From Bacillota bacterium (GTDB lineage: Bacteria > Bacillota > Bacilli > Paenibacillales > Paenibacillaceae): a stretch of DNA of 34,184 nt. The stretch lies in NCBI GenBank assembly GCA_023460795.1, contig JAEWPC010000017.1, forward strand, positions 1 to 34,184, in the 5' to 3' direction. Every line of letters starts with the position of its first letter. Position 1 is the stretch's first letter. Made by a program: the position numbers and the translations under genes. Positions 7,670 to 15,361 of the stretch are shown piece after piece. The notes below the pieces were generated by a model. The model was given only the letters and a program-made list of their open reading frames with translations. It was not told the origin of the DNA and ran no database searches.

Positions 7670-8083
7670 TCACTTTGGTTTCGAGTCTAGATAACTTTGC
7701 AACAGGATGGCGGCAGCCATCTTGTCGATGACTTGCTTCCGCTTGCTGCGGCTGACGTCCGCTTCGAGCAATGTCCGTTCCGCCGCGACGGTGGTTAGCC
7801 TTTCGTCCCATAATTGGACGGGTAATCCTAGTTTCTGTTTGATGCGCTCCGCGAATGCGATGCAATTTTCCCCACTTGGTCCAATCGTACCGTTCATGTT
7901 CTTCGGCAGTCCAACGATGATGCTATCGACCTCATGCAGCTTGACGAGCTCTTCGATCCGCCCGAGCTCGTCTTTGACGAGCTTCTTGTCGATGACCTCG
8001 GAGCCCTGCGCCGTCCACCCGAATGCATCGCTGATCGCAACCCCGATCCGACGCTCCCCGTAATCAAGTCCCATCGTGCGCAT
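7670..8083 (-). CDS. ruvX: Holliday-junction resolvase-like nuclease RuvX/YqgF
   Basis: RuvX/YqgF family, 137 aa, an RNase H-like fold linked to 16S/23S rRNA 5' processing and proposed Holliday-junction resolution. The opening MGLDYGERRIGVAISD carries the first catalytic Asp at residue 7. IIVGLPKNMNGTIG and LWDERLTTVAAE carry the other conserved acidic positions, and DKMAAAILLQSYL closes the fold. It starts 3 bases after the ireB stop with no clear ribosome binding site, which suggests translational coupling; an internal ATG at 8074 is possible. Confidence 0.92.
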   Translation of the reverse strand: MRTMGLDYGERRIGVAISDAFGWTAQGSEVIDKKLVKDELGRIEELVKLHEVDSIIVGLPKNMNGTIGPSGENCIAFAERIKQKLGLPVQLWDERLTTVAAERTLLEADVSRSKRKQVIDKMAAAILLQSYLDSKPK

Positions 8084-8086
8084 CGG

Positions 8087-8362
8087 TTAACGGTTCTGCT
8101 GAAGGTAGAACCGGACGAGCTCTTCGATCAGCTCGTCGCGTTCCTTCTTCCGAATCAGGCTGCGCGCGTTATTATGGCGAGGGATATAAGCCGGATCGCC
8201 GGACAGCAGATAACCGACGATCTGGTTAATCGGGTTGTATTCCTTCTCTTGTAACGCATCATGAACCAAGAACAGAATATCGCGGGACGAAATCTCTTGG
8301 GGGTCTGCGATGACGTCGAACTTTACGGTCTGATCCAGATGGTTCTTATCCGGCTGACTCAT
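8087..8362 (-). CDS. ireB: IreB family regulatory phosphoprotein (YrzL, UPF0297)
   Basis: IreB-family protein, 91 aa from ATG 8362. In enterococci IreB is a substrate of the Ser/Thr kinase IreK and affects cephalosporin resistance. The diagnostic block YNPINQIVGYLLSGDPAYIP followed by RHNNARSLIRK is intact, as is the DQTVKFD segment near the N-terminus carrying a phosphorylatable Thr. A GTG at 8371 with AGGAG upstream is an alternative start. The gene lies between alaS and ruvX, the standard Firmicutes arrangement. Confidence 0.92.
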   Translation of the reverse strand: MSQPDKNHLDQTVKFDVIADPQEISSRDILFLVHDALQEKEYNPINQIVGYLLSGDPAYIPRHNNARSLIRKKERDELIEELVRFYLQQNR

Positions 8363-8410
8363 AGCCTGCACCTCGCTCTCCTATTAACGCACATGTCGCT
8401 CTTTGTATTC

Positions 8411-8440
8411 ATCATATCATATTCTTCATTGGACAGGAAA
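8411..8440 (-). promoter_or_regulatory. Possible internal promoter before ireB
   Basis: On the minus strand TTTCCT (8440-8435), 18 bases, then TATGAT (8416-8411); a second TATGAT overlaps at 8421-8416. The -35 is poor. It would allow ireB-ruvX expression independent of the alaS T-box. Confidence 0.3.
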
Positions 8441-8446
8441 TCGCAC

Positions 8447-11080
8447 TTACGCTTGCGCCGATACGAGTCTCTCCGCGGCAGCGAGCGCTTCCGCAAGCTT
8501 GGAAGGATCTTTGCCTCCCGCTTGCGCCAGCTCAGGCTTGCCTCCCCCGCCGCCTCCGCAGATCGCCGCGATCTCTTTGATCAACTTGCCGGCGTGGAGC
8601 CCCTTGCCGACGAGATCGCTCGTTACGGCAACGATCAGATTCACTTTGTCGCCGTCTACGGCGCCGAGCGCCAATACGGCGGAGCCAAGCTTCGCCTTCA
8701 GCTCGTCGGCCACGCCGCGCAGCGCGTCCATGCCGCTCGCGTTCACTTGCGCGGCAAGCAGCGTGACGCCGCCAACCGACTTCGCTTGGCCGACCAGATC
8801 GGCCGCTTCCAGGCGGCTAAGCTTGCTTTGCAGCGACTCGTTGTCGCGCTGCAATTGGCGAGCTTCCGCTTGCGCCGCTTCGATCCGCTTCGGCACGTCT
8901 GCGACGCTCGACTTCAGAAGCGCGGCAGCCTGCTTCAGCAAGCCCAATTGATCGTCTAGATAGTCGTAAGCTCCTTTGCCAGTCACCGCTTCGATCCGGC
9001 GAACGCCGGAACCGATGCCGCCCTCGCTCACGAGCTTGAACAAGCCGATCTGCGACGTGTTGCGTACATGGCAGCCGCCGCATAGCTCAAGGCTGTAGTC
9101 GCCGACGCGAACGACGCGGACGATATCGCCGTATTTCTCGCCGAAGAGCGCCATCGCGCCCATCGCTTTCGCTTCCGAGATCGGTTTCAAGGAAATGTCG
9201 AGCTCCGTGCCGAGCCAGATTTGCTCGTTCACGCGGCGCTCGATGTCGGCCAGCTCTTCCGGCGTTACGGCGCCGAAATGCGAGAAATCGAAGCGCAGAC
9301 GCTCCGGTCCGACGAGCGATCCCGCTTGGTTAACGTGCTCGCCTAGCACTTCTTTGAGCGCCTTGTGGAGCAAGTGCGTAGCCGTATGGTTCTTAATCGT
9401 GTCGCCGCGCTCGGCCGCGTTCACCGCAGCCGTAACGGTATCGCCTACGCGCAGCGCGCCGGCGGTAATCGTCACTTGGTGCACATGCTGGCCGTAAGGA
9501 GCTTTGCTCAGCCCGAGCACTTCGGCGATCGTGCCGTTCCCGGACAGCGTTCCGACGTCGCTCACTTGGCCGCCGCTTTCCGCGTAGAACGGTGTCCGGT
9601 CGAGAATGACGAGCACCTTCTCGTCCACGCCTGCCGCATCCACGAATTGATTGTCGGCGACGATGGCGATCACGCGAGCTTCCGCAGTCAGTTGATCATA
9701 TCCGACGAACTCGCTCTTGTCCGTATAATCGGCTAGCGGGCCGCCTTGAACCTTCATGCTGTCCGTCTCTTGACGCGCGGCGCGAGCGCGCTCGCGCTGC
9801 TCTTCCATCGACGAGTCGAAGCCTGCGCGGTCAACGGTCATGCCTTGCTCCGCCGCGTAATCCTCGGTCAGATCGAACGGGAAGCCGTACGTATCGTATA
9901 GCTTGAACGCGTCCGGTCCGGTAATTTCTTTCTTTCCTTCCGCGCGCGCTTTGGCGCATAGCTCCGCAAGAATCGCGAGTCCGTCCGTTAACGTCTCATG
10001 GAACCGCTCTTCCTCGGTGCGGATCACCTTCTCGATGAATTCGCGCTTCTCGAGCACTTCCGGATAGTAGCCTCCCATCACCTCGCCTACGGTCGCCGTC
10101 AGCTCCCACAGGAACGGGCGATCGATGCCGAGCACTTTGCCGTAACGCACCGCGCGGCGAAGCAAGCGGCGAATGATGTAGCCTCTGCCTTCGTTGGACG
10201 GCAGCACGCCGTCGCCGATCGCGAAGGTCACCATGCGGACGTGGTCGGCGATGACTTTGAACGCGACGTCGTATTCCGCGTTCGTCTTATACTTAATGCC
10301 CGAGATGGCGCTCGTGCGTTCAATGTACGGCATGAACAGGTCGGTGTCGAAGTTAGAATCGACGTCCTGCACGATCGACGTAATGCGCTCGAGACCCGCG
10401 CCCGTATCGATGTTCTTGTTCGGAAGCGGCGTATAGCTGCCGTCCTTGTTATGGTTGAACTGCGAGAACACGAGGTTCCATACCTCGAGGAAGCGCTCGT
10501 TCTCTCCGCCCGGGAAGCATTCCGGATCGGACAGGTCGCCGTACTTGTCCCCGCGGTCGTAGAAAATTTCCGTACAAGGACCGCAAGGACCTTCGCCGAT
10601 ATCCCAGAAGTTGTCCTGCAGCTTAACGATGCGCTCGGCCGGCAAGCCGATTTTCTCGTTCCAGAACTTGTACGCCTCTTCGTCCTCCGGATAGACGGTG
10701 ACTGACAGCTTCTCCGGCTCGAAGCCGATCCACTGCGGGCTCGTCAGGAACTCCCACGCCCAGGTGATGACTTCTTCCTTGAAGTAATCGCCGATCGAGA
10801 AGTTGCCGAGCATCTCGAACAACGTGTGATGGCGGCGCGTCTTGCCGACGTTCTCGATGTCGTTCGTGCGGATGCACTTCTGCGAGTTCGCGATGCGCGG
10901 ATTCTCCGGCTTTACGCGGCCGTCGAAGTATGGCTTGAGCGGCGCCATGCCGGCGTTGATCCACAGCAGGGATGGATCGTTATGAGGCACGAGCGGCGCG
11001 CTCGGCTCGATTTGGTGTCCTTTGCTTGCGAAAAACTCCAGCCATTTGGCGCGGATTTCAGCGGCTTTCATCGGTTTCAC
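8447..11080 (-). CDS. alaS: Alanyl-tRNA synthetase
   Basis: Charges tRNA-Ala with alanine and clears mischarged Ser/Gly, 877 aa, a typical length. The catalytic class II core occupies about 1-240 (RTNDIENVGKTRRHHTLFEM at 71-90; GEGPCGPCTEIFYD). The editing domain holds the zinc-site motif H565-TAT-H569 and C667-GGC-H671. A coiled C-terminal domain ends in the glycine-rich block GGGGGGKPELAQAGG. I chose GTG at 11080 because GGAGG sits 8 bases upstream; ATG at 11071 is the alternative. Expression is controlled by the T-box leader upstream. Confidence 0.97.
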   Translation of the reverse strand: MKPMKAAEIRAKWLEFFASKGHQIEPSAPLVPHNDPSLLWINAGMAPLKPYFDGRVKPENPRIANSQKCIRTNDIENVGKTRRHHTLFEMLGNFSIGDYFKEEVITWAWEFLTSPQWIGFEPEKLSVTVYPEDEEAYKFWNEKIGLPAERIVKLQDNFWDIGEGPCGPCTEIFYDRGDKYGDLSDPECFPGGENERFLEVWNLVFSQFNHNKDGSYTPLPNKNIDTGAGLERITSIVQDVDSNFDTDLFMPYIERTSAISGIKYKTNAEYDVAFKVIADHVRMVTFAIGDGVLPSNEGRGYIIRRLLRRAVRYGKVLGIDRPFLWELTATVGEVMGGYYPEVLEKREFIEKVIRTEEERFHETLTDGLAILAELCAKARAEGKKEITGPDAFKLYDTYGFPFDLTEDYAAEQGMTVDRAGFDSSMEEQRERARAARQETDSMKVQGGPLADYTDKSEFVGYDQLTAEARVIAIVADNQFVDAAGVDEKVLVILDRTPFYAESGGQVSDVGTLSGNGTIAEVLGLSKAPYGQHVHQVTITAGALRVGDTVTAAVNAAERGDTIKNHTATHLLHKALKEVLGEHVNQAGSLVGPERLRFDFSHFGAVTPEELADIERRVNEQIWLGTELDISLKPISEAKAMGAMALFGEKYGDIVRVVRVGDYSLELCGGCHVRNTSQIGLFKLVSEGGIGSGVRRIEAVTGKGAYDYLDDQLGLLKQAAALLKSSVADVPKRIEAAQAEARQLQRDNESLQSKLSRLEAADLVGQAKSVGGVTLLAAQVNASGMDALRGVADELKAKLGSAVLALGAVDGDKVNLIVAVTSDLVGKGLHAGKLIKEIAAICGGGGGGKPELAQAGGKDPSKLAEALAAAERLVSAQA

Positions 11081-11114
11081 GGGTAATTCCTCCAGGCTTA
11101 GTGTTAGTTATTAT

Positions 11115-11214
11115 GGGGGCTCCCCCAGACTATTTCCCCAAAAAGTGAAGACGAGCTTCGAAGTATTTCCGATTACTTTTCGGGGATCCCGATGAGGGTA
11201 CGTCACTTTTGGGG
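11115..11214 (-). other. Extra inverted repeats between T-box terminator and alaS
   Basis: CCCCAAAAAGTGA (11136-11148) and TCACTTTTGGGG (11203-11214) are inverted copies with one bulged A, enclosing 54 bases. GGGGG-CT-CCCCC (11115-11126) is a second small palindrome just before the alaS ribosome binding site. Neither belongs to the usual T-box fold. They lie wholly in the transcribed leader and could affect readthrough mRNA stability or translation. Confidence 0.5.
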
Positions 11215-11218
11215 GAAC

Positions 11219-11505
11219 AAAAAAAGTCCCTGAATAAATTCAGGGACGAATGTCTTCGCGGTACCACCCTGGTTATCGCGCGCGAGCGCGCGATCTCCTC
11301 TGCAAGTCGTAACGGCCTTCGCCGGCGGATTTCGTCCGCGCTCGGAAACCGGCTTCCCCTGCCCTTCGCAACGAAGATTCTCTCAGCGGAACGACATTCG
11401 AGCGATACCGTTCAACGGTTCGCGAGAATGCGCAACGAATCTTCTCTCTGATCCTGCGGTCTGCAAAGTACTCATGTTTCGTCCATGCGTTACCATATGG
11501 TTAAC
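11219..11505 (-). promoter_or_regulatory. T-box riboswitch controlling alaS
   Basis: The conserved T-box sequence AGGGTGGTACCGCG is at 11270-11257 on the minus strand. It is followed by an intrinsic terminator, GTCCCTGAA/TTCAGGGAC (11247-11226) with a T-run at 11225-11219. Stem I is closed by GAAGATTC...GAATCTTC pairing near the 5' end. GCT at 11387-11385, just before the 3' closing strand, is in the expected place for the specifier codon and matches alanine. Uncharged tRNA-Ala should stabilise the antiterminator and switch alaS on. The 5' boundary is inferred from the promoter. Confidence 0.93.
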
Positions 11506-11511
11506 ATTTAA

Positions 11512-11541
11512 ATTATAGTCAACCGTATTCCGCGCTGTCAA
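11512..11541 (-). promoter_or_regulatory. SigA promoter of the alaS T-box leader
   Basis: Consensus TTGACA (11541-11536), 18-base spacer, TATAAT (11517-11512) on the minus strand. The -35 overlaps the TGA stop of the upstream AI-2E family gene. Confidence 0.85.
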
Positions 11542-12608
11542 ACGGTTTTTCGACGAATGTAGTACGCGCCCAGATGCTGCGCGACGACTTTCATCGCCGC
11601 GTAGAACGGAACGGCGAGAATCATTCCGACGATGCCGGCCAGCTTGCCTCCGACGAGCAGGACGAGAATGATCGTGAGCGGATGCATTCTCATCGAACGG
11701 CCGACGACTTGCGGACTGATGACGTTGCTCTCGATGTTCTGGCACAGCGTATTCACGATCACGACGAGCAGCACCATTTTCCAAGAGATCGTTGTTGCCA
11801 TGAGCAGTGCCGGAAGCGCGCCGAAGAACGGACCGAGGTAAGGAATGATATCGAACAGCATGACGAACCCCGCCATCAGAAGCGGATACGGCATCCCGAT
11901 GATCAAATAGCCGATGTAAGCCAGCACGCCTATGCAGAACGACACGATGAATTGACCGCGTATGTAGCTGCCGAGCGCCGCGTCGATATCCTTCATGAGC
12001 CGGATGGCGCTCTTCCGGTGGGCACGCGGGACGTACTGCAGGGCGGCCCTCTCGAACACGTCCATATCCTTTAACATGTAGAAAGCGAGGAAAGGGACGA
12101 TCATCGCGGCGAACAGTACGTTAACGACCGCTCCCAAGTTGTTCAGAAAACCCGCGATTTGCTCCTCGATCTGCTTCTCGAAGCCCTCGATCGATTTGTT
12201 GATGCCGTCTCTGACGCTTTCCGGGAGCGTCGCGGGATTATTGAATTGATCGACGACGTTCTGCGCGCGCATCGTCAGCTCGGGCATATGCTCCCCAAGC
12301 TCCTCCGCCTGCTTCATGAACATCGGGATGACGTTCACCAGAATGACGACGCACGCCGAGATGAATACCGCATAGATCAGCAGCACGGCCGCCGTTCGGG
12401 GCACTTTGCGATTGTGCAGCAGATTGACGATCGGGTTCAGCACGTAGGAAATGATCATCGCCACGAGGAAAGGAGCGAGCACGGCTTTCAGGAAACCCCA
12501 GACGGACAGCAGCATCGGCCGCACCAGGACGAGCAGAAACATCACGAGCAAGACGAGAATCGTATAGATCAGTACGGAAAATAGACGGCTTTGAGCAAAC
12601 CGGTTCAA
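11538..12608 (-). CDS. yrrI: AI-2E family transporter-like membrane protein (YrrI)
   Basis: Polytopic membrane protein of the AI-2E/PerM family, 356 aa from the TTG at 12608. Hydrophobic segments flank a long soluble region (about 100-160, helix-rich). The later helices include MPYPLLMAGFVMLFDIIPYL and LTIILVLLVGGKLAGIVGM, the family's C-terminal signature region. Substrates of most members are not established. I rejected ATG at 12650: it lies inside the TATAAT of the promoter and lacks a ribosome binding site, whereas GGGGGTG precedes the TTG by 5 bases and the protein then starts NRFAQSRLFS. In B. subtilis yrrI also neighbours alaS. Confidence 0.88.
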   Translation of the reverse strand: MNRFAQSRLFSVLIYTILVLLVMFLLVLVRPMLLSVWGFLKAVLAPFLVAMIISYVLNPIVNLLHNRKVPRTAAVLLIYAVFISACVVILVNVIPMFMKQAEELGEHMPELTMRAQNVVDQFNNPATLPESVRDGINKSIEGFEKQIEEQIAGFLNNLGAVVNVLFAAMIVPFLAFYMLKDMDVFERAALQYVPRAHRKSAIRLMKDIDAALGSYIRGQFIVSFCIGVLAYIGYLIIGMPYPLLMAGFVMLFDIIPYLGPFFGALPALLMATTISWKMVLLVVIVNTLCQNIESNVISPQVVGRSMRMHPLTIILVLLVGGKLAGIVGMILAVPFYAAMKVVAQHLGAYYIRRKTV

Positions 12609-12648
12609 CTCTCCACCCCCTGTATGGCCGCAAGCGACGTTCCTTTCC

Positions 12649-12676
12649 ATTATATGTACTTGTCCGCGCGTCTAAA
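12649..12676 (-). promoter_or_regulatory. SigA promoter of yrrI
   Basis: TTTAGA (12676-12671), 16 bases, TATAAT (12654-12649), minus strand, just downstream of the preceding unit's terminator and about 35 bases before the TTG start. Confidence 0.65.
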
Positions 12677-12691
12677 CCACACGGAGGGTGT

Positions 12692-12735
12692 AAACAAAAC
12701 GCGCCGGCTAACTCCTGGACGGAGCAACCGGCGCG
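12692..12735 (-). terminator. Terminator after the zinc-ribbon gene
   Basis: CGCGCCGG (12735-12728) pairs with CCGGCGCG (12707-12700), with CTCC/GGAG pairing inside, and is followed by TTTTGTTT on the minus strand. It ends the cymR - cysteine desulfurase - PRC - zinc-ribbon unit. Confidence 0.85.
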
Positions 12736-12761
12736 ATTCTTAAGCTTATTCTGATTATGCG

Positions 12762-12962
12762 TTAATTCGCGTGTACTTGCGGGGCTTCCGATTCGCTGAA
12801 AAAAAGGTCGTCAAGCGAGCTAAGCGTACCGTCTTCCTCGACTTGGTACACCGACATTTTTTCTCCGTTCACCGTCAGTTCGATGAAACAGCTCCAGCAA
12901 TAAAATTGATGGGAACCGATTTTACCGATATCTTTCGAATTGCAATTCGGGCATCTCATCAT
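12762..12962 (-). CDS. Small zinc-ribbon protein
   Basis: A 66-aa protein with CPNCNSKDIG then CWSC, i.e. two CxxC pairs about 16 residues apart, which should bind one zinc. The second half (VNGEKMSVYQVEEDG) is a short beta segment followed by an acidic tail. Its ATG overlaps the stop of the PRC-barrel gene (ATGA), so the two are translationally coupled. No family function is known to me; nucleic-acid or protein binding are the usual roles of such ribbons. Confidence 0.8.
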   Translation of the reverse strand: MMRCPNCNSKDIGKIGSHQFYCWSCFIELTVNGEKMSVYQVEEDGTLSSLDDLFFSESEAPQVHAN

Positions 12963-13501
12963 CCGTCTTCACCTGTCACTTTCCGCGTTTGATCTCTCTC
13001 CAATACCCGCTCGTACGAGGCGGGTACAATAAGGGCGTTCTCGCCGATCACGACGTTGTCGGGCTGCTCCGGCAGGAACAACCGTTTGCGCCCTTCCATC
13101 ACGTCAGCAAGAAAACCGTCCGTTAACTCGTATCCTATTATCTGTTTTCCCGCCGTCTCTTTAAAATAAACGTCCGTTATATCGCCGAGACGCAGACCCT
13201 CTTTGGTATAAACCGGCATGTCCTTCAATTGGATGACGCCGGTATGGTAGGTGCGCAGCAGTCGTTTCTTGTCTACGATCGCAATCTCCGCGTTGTCCCG
13301 AATGAACAAGACATCCGGTCCGCAGGAGACGACATCTTCCCAATGGACGACTTTATACGCTTTGCGTAACCACACGCGGTGGTCAAGCACGACGCCGCTC
13401 AAACTCCAAAATTCGTCGAATCGTATATCTTTGACTCTTCCTATCCGCCTGCCGCTCTGGAGCAGCACCGGAAGGCCGAGTACCTGTTGAATTTGGATCA
13501 T
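12959..13501 (-). CDS. PRC-barrel domain protein (YrrD-like)
   Basis: A 180-aa protein with two tandem PRC-barrel domains. The first is at about 4-85 (GLPVLLQSGRRIGRVKDIRF...GVVLDH) and the second at about 88-165 (DMPVYTKEGLRLGDITDVYF...IIGYEL). PRC barrels are small beta-barrels found in photosynthetic reaction centre H subunits and RimM. Single-protein versions such as B. subtilis YrrD have no firm function. ATG at 13501 has AGGGG 6 bases upstream and lies 29 bases after the cysteine desulfurase stop, so it is probably co-transcribed. The C-terminal tail is charged. Confidence 0.85.
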   Translation of the reverse strand: MIQIQQVLGLPVLLQSGRRIGRVKDIRFDEFWSLSGVVLDHRVWLRKAYKVVHWEDVVSCGPDVLFIRDNAEIAIVDKKRLLRTYHTGVIQLKDMPVYTKEGLRLGDITDVYFKETAGKQIIGYELTDGFLADVMEGRKRLFLPEQPDNVVIGENALIVPASYERVLERDQTRKVTGEDG

Positions 13502-13530
13502 CCAGCGCCCCTTGATTAGGACTTCTGCTA

Positions 13531-14679
13531 TTAATTACGCAGCCGCGCCCAAATGGTTGCAATAATTCGTGCTGTTTTTTCAGCTTCTTCGCTAGTATTA
13601 CCCAATCCGAAGCTAAATCTTACAGCGGATGCAACGATTTCTGGCGGAAGTCCCATCGCTTGCAGCACGTGGGAAGGCTGCAGCGAGCCCGACGTGCACG
13701 CCGAGCCGCCGGAAGCCGACACTCCGGACAGGTCGAGATTCATGAGCATATTCTCGGACCGGATGCCTACGAAGCTAACGTTCGCGATGTGGGGCAATCT
13801 TGCGGCAGCTTCCGCGTTCACGACGAAAGCGTCTTTGCCGATTAATTCGGATAATTCCGATAAGAACCGGTCCCGGATCGTCTCGACATGCTTCGCGCGC
13901 TGCTGGCGATTCGTTACGGCCAATTCCGCGGCCTTCGCGAACGCGGCGATGCCGGCGACGTTCTCCGTGCCGGCGCGGCGCTTGCGTTCTTGGGAGCCGC
14001 CGTGCAGCAAAGGCTGGAAAGGCGCGCCTTTGCGGACGTACAGCAACCCTACGCCTTGAGGTCCGTTGATCTTATGCGCGGAAAGGCTGAGGAGGTCGAT
14101 GGGCAAGACGCTCAGATCGATCGGCATGTAGCCGAAAGCCTGCACCGCATCGACATGCATCGCGGCTTTATGTAAACGAGCCCATTCGCCGATCTCGGCG
14201 ATAGGCTGTAACGTTCCCGTTTCGTTGTTACCGGCCATGATGCTGACGACCGCCGTCGTGTCGTCGATAGCCGCCTTAGCATCCGCAATCGACACGCGGC
14301 CTTGGTCATCGACAGGAAGGACGGTGAGCTTGAAGCCTTGCTTCTCCAATTGCTTGCATGCGTGCAAGACCGCATGATGCTCGATCGCCGTCGTGACGAT
14401 TCCGGTGCGTCCCTTGTCGCGCTGCGCCCATGCGGCGCCGAACAGAGCCGCGTTATCGCTCTCGGTGCCGCCGCTCGTGAAGACGAGCTCCGACGCCTCG
14501 CAGCCAAGACAACGCGCTAGAACATCTCTGGCCGCCGTTACTCGGCTTCTGGCCTCCCGCCCCTGCGCGTGCAGGCTGGACGCGTTGCCCGGACCCGCGC
14601 TCGCCGCTTCGACGTACGCCCGAATAACGTCCTCGTGCATCGGAGTGGTGGCGGCATGGTCGTAATAGATGGAGCTCAA
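13531..14679 (-). CDS. Cysteine desulfurase (IscS/NifS family, YrvO-like)
   Basis: PLP enzyme that removes sulfur from cysteine as a protein persulfide, 382 aa. The PLP lysine is Lys203 in LSLSAHKINGPQG, the ring-stacking His is His101 (AIEHHAVLH), and the catalytic Cys is Cys328 in SGGSACTSGSLQPSH on the long IscS-type loop. Neighbourhood with cymR and divergent mnmA points to the YrvO role: donating sulfur to MnmA for tRNA 2-thiouridine. It starts at TTG 14679 with AAGGTG 7 bases upstream, 16 bases after the cymR stop. Confidence 0.95.
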   Translation of the reverse strand: MSSIYYDHAATTPMHEDVIRAYVEAASAGPGNASSLHAQGREARSRVTAARDVLARCLGCEASELVFTSGGTESDNAALFGAAWAQRDKGRTGIVTTAIEHHAVLHACKQLEKQGFKLTVLPVDDQGRVSIADAKAAIDDTTAVVSIMAGNNETGTLQPIAEIGEWARLHKAAMHVDAVQAFGYMPIDLSVLPIDLLSLSAHKINGPQGVGLLYVRKGAPFQPLLHGGSQERKRRAGTENVAGIAAFAKAAELAVTNRQQRAKHVETIRDRFLSELSELIGKDAFVVNAEAAARLPHIANVSFVGIRSENMLMNLDLSGVSASGGSACTSGSLQPSHVLQAMGLPPEIVASAVRFSFGLGNTSEEAEKTARIIATIWARLRN

Positions 14680-14695
14680 TGCCTTGCACCTTCTT

Positions 14696-15115
14696 TTAGA
14701 TGTAGAACATATAGTTATCCGCTTTGCCTTCGCCTTTGAAATGAATCAGGTCGGTGAGCAGCGTCGTGTCCAGCACCTGCGCGATGCTGTCCCGGATGCG
14801 CAGCCACAAATCCCGCTTCGCCGGATCGTCCTCTTCGGTGAAATCGACGGGACTGATCGGCCCTTCCAGAATGCGGATGACGTCGCCGGCCGAAATCGAA
14901 TCCGGTTCCTTCGACAGAATGTATCCGCCGTATGCGCCCCTGACGCTTTTGACTAGTCCCGCGTTACGCAGCGGAGCGATGAGCTGTTCGAGATAATGCT
15001 CGGAGAGCCCGTTTTTCTCGGCAATGCTCTTCAAGGAAATCGGACCTTCGCCGAATTTAGCCGCAAGTTCCATCATAATCGTTAAGCCGTAGCGGCCCTT
15101 CGTCGAAATTTTCAA
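14696..15115 (-). CDS. cymR: Rrf2-family cysteine metabolism repressor CymR
   Basis: Winged-helix Rrf2 regulator, 139 aa. The start KISTKGRYGLTIMMELA, the recognition region LSEHYLEQLIAPLRNAGLVK, the wing RGAYGGYIL and the ending YMFYI match CymR, the master repressor of cysteine synthesis and sulfur uptake in Bacillales, which works with CysK. There are no cysteines at all, so the Fe-S sensing of IscR is excluded. I chose TTG at 15115 (AGGTG 6 bases upstream), which gives the family length; the ATG at 15145 adds ten residues absent from the family. Confidence 0.9.
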   Translation of the reverse strand: MKISTKGRYGLTIMMELAAKFGEGPISLKSIAEKNGLSEHYLEQLIAPLRNAGLVKSVRGAYGGYILSKEPDSISAGDVIRILEGPISPVDFTEEDDPAKRDLWLRIRDSIAQVLDTTLLTDLIHFKGEGKADNYMFYI

Positions 15116-15209
15116 ATTGAACACCTGCTTTCTCGTCGGAAGCACGAAATCGTGTAACGTACTGTCTGACCATCCGGAGAATTGGAGGGTATCCCCATAT
15201 CATATCTAT

Positions 15210-15238
15210 GTTATCACATCTACTTACGTTGTGGTCAA
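15210..15238 (-). promoter_or_regulatory. SigA promoter of cymR
   Basis: TTGACC (15238-15233), 17 bases, GATAAC (15215-15210) with a TG just upstream of the -10, on the minus strand. It implies an 85-90 base leader before the TTG start. Confidence 0.65.
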
Positions 15239-15309
15239 AAAAAAGTTGTCATATTCATGACGGGAACTCGCCACATGTGAGAAGCTTGCGCGAGTGTGCT
15301 ACACTAAAG

Positions 15310-15326
15310 ATGAGCCATTGGCTCAT
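15310..15326. promoter_or_regulatory. Palindrome in the mnmA leader
   Basis: ATGAGCCATTGGCTCAT is an 8-1-8 perfect palindrome, 35 bases before the mnmA ATG. It may be an operator or a small RNA hairpin. The upstream plus-strand region has TACACT (15299-15304) as a plausible -10, without a good -35. Confidence 0.4.
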
Positions 15327-15361
15327 TCAGGGTAAGGGAATCCGTCAGGGAGTGAATATAG

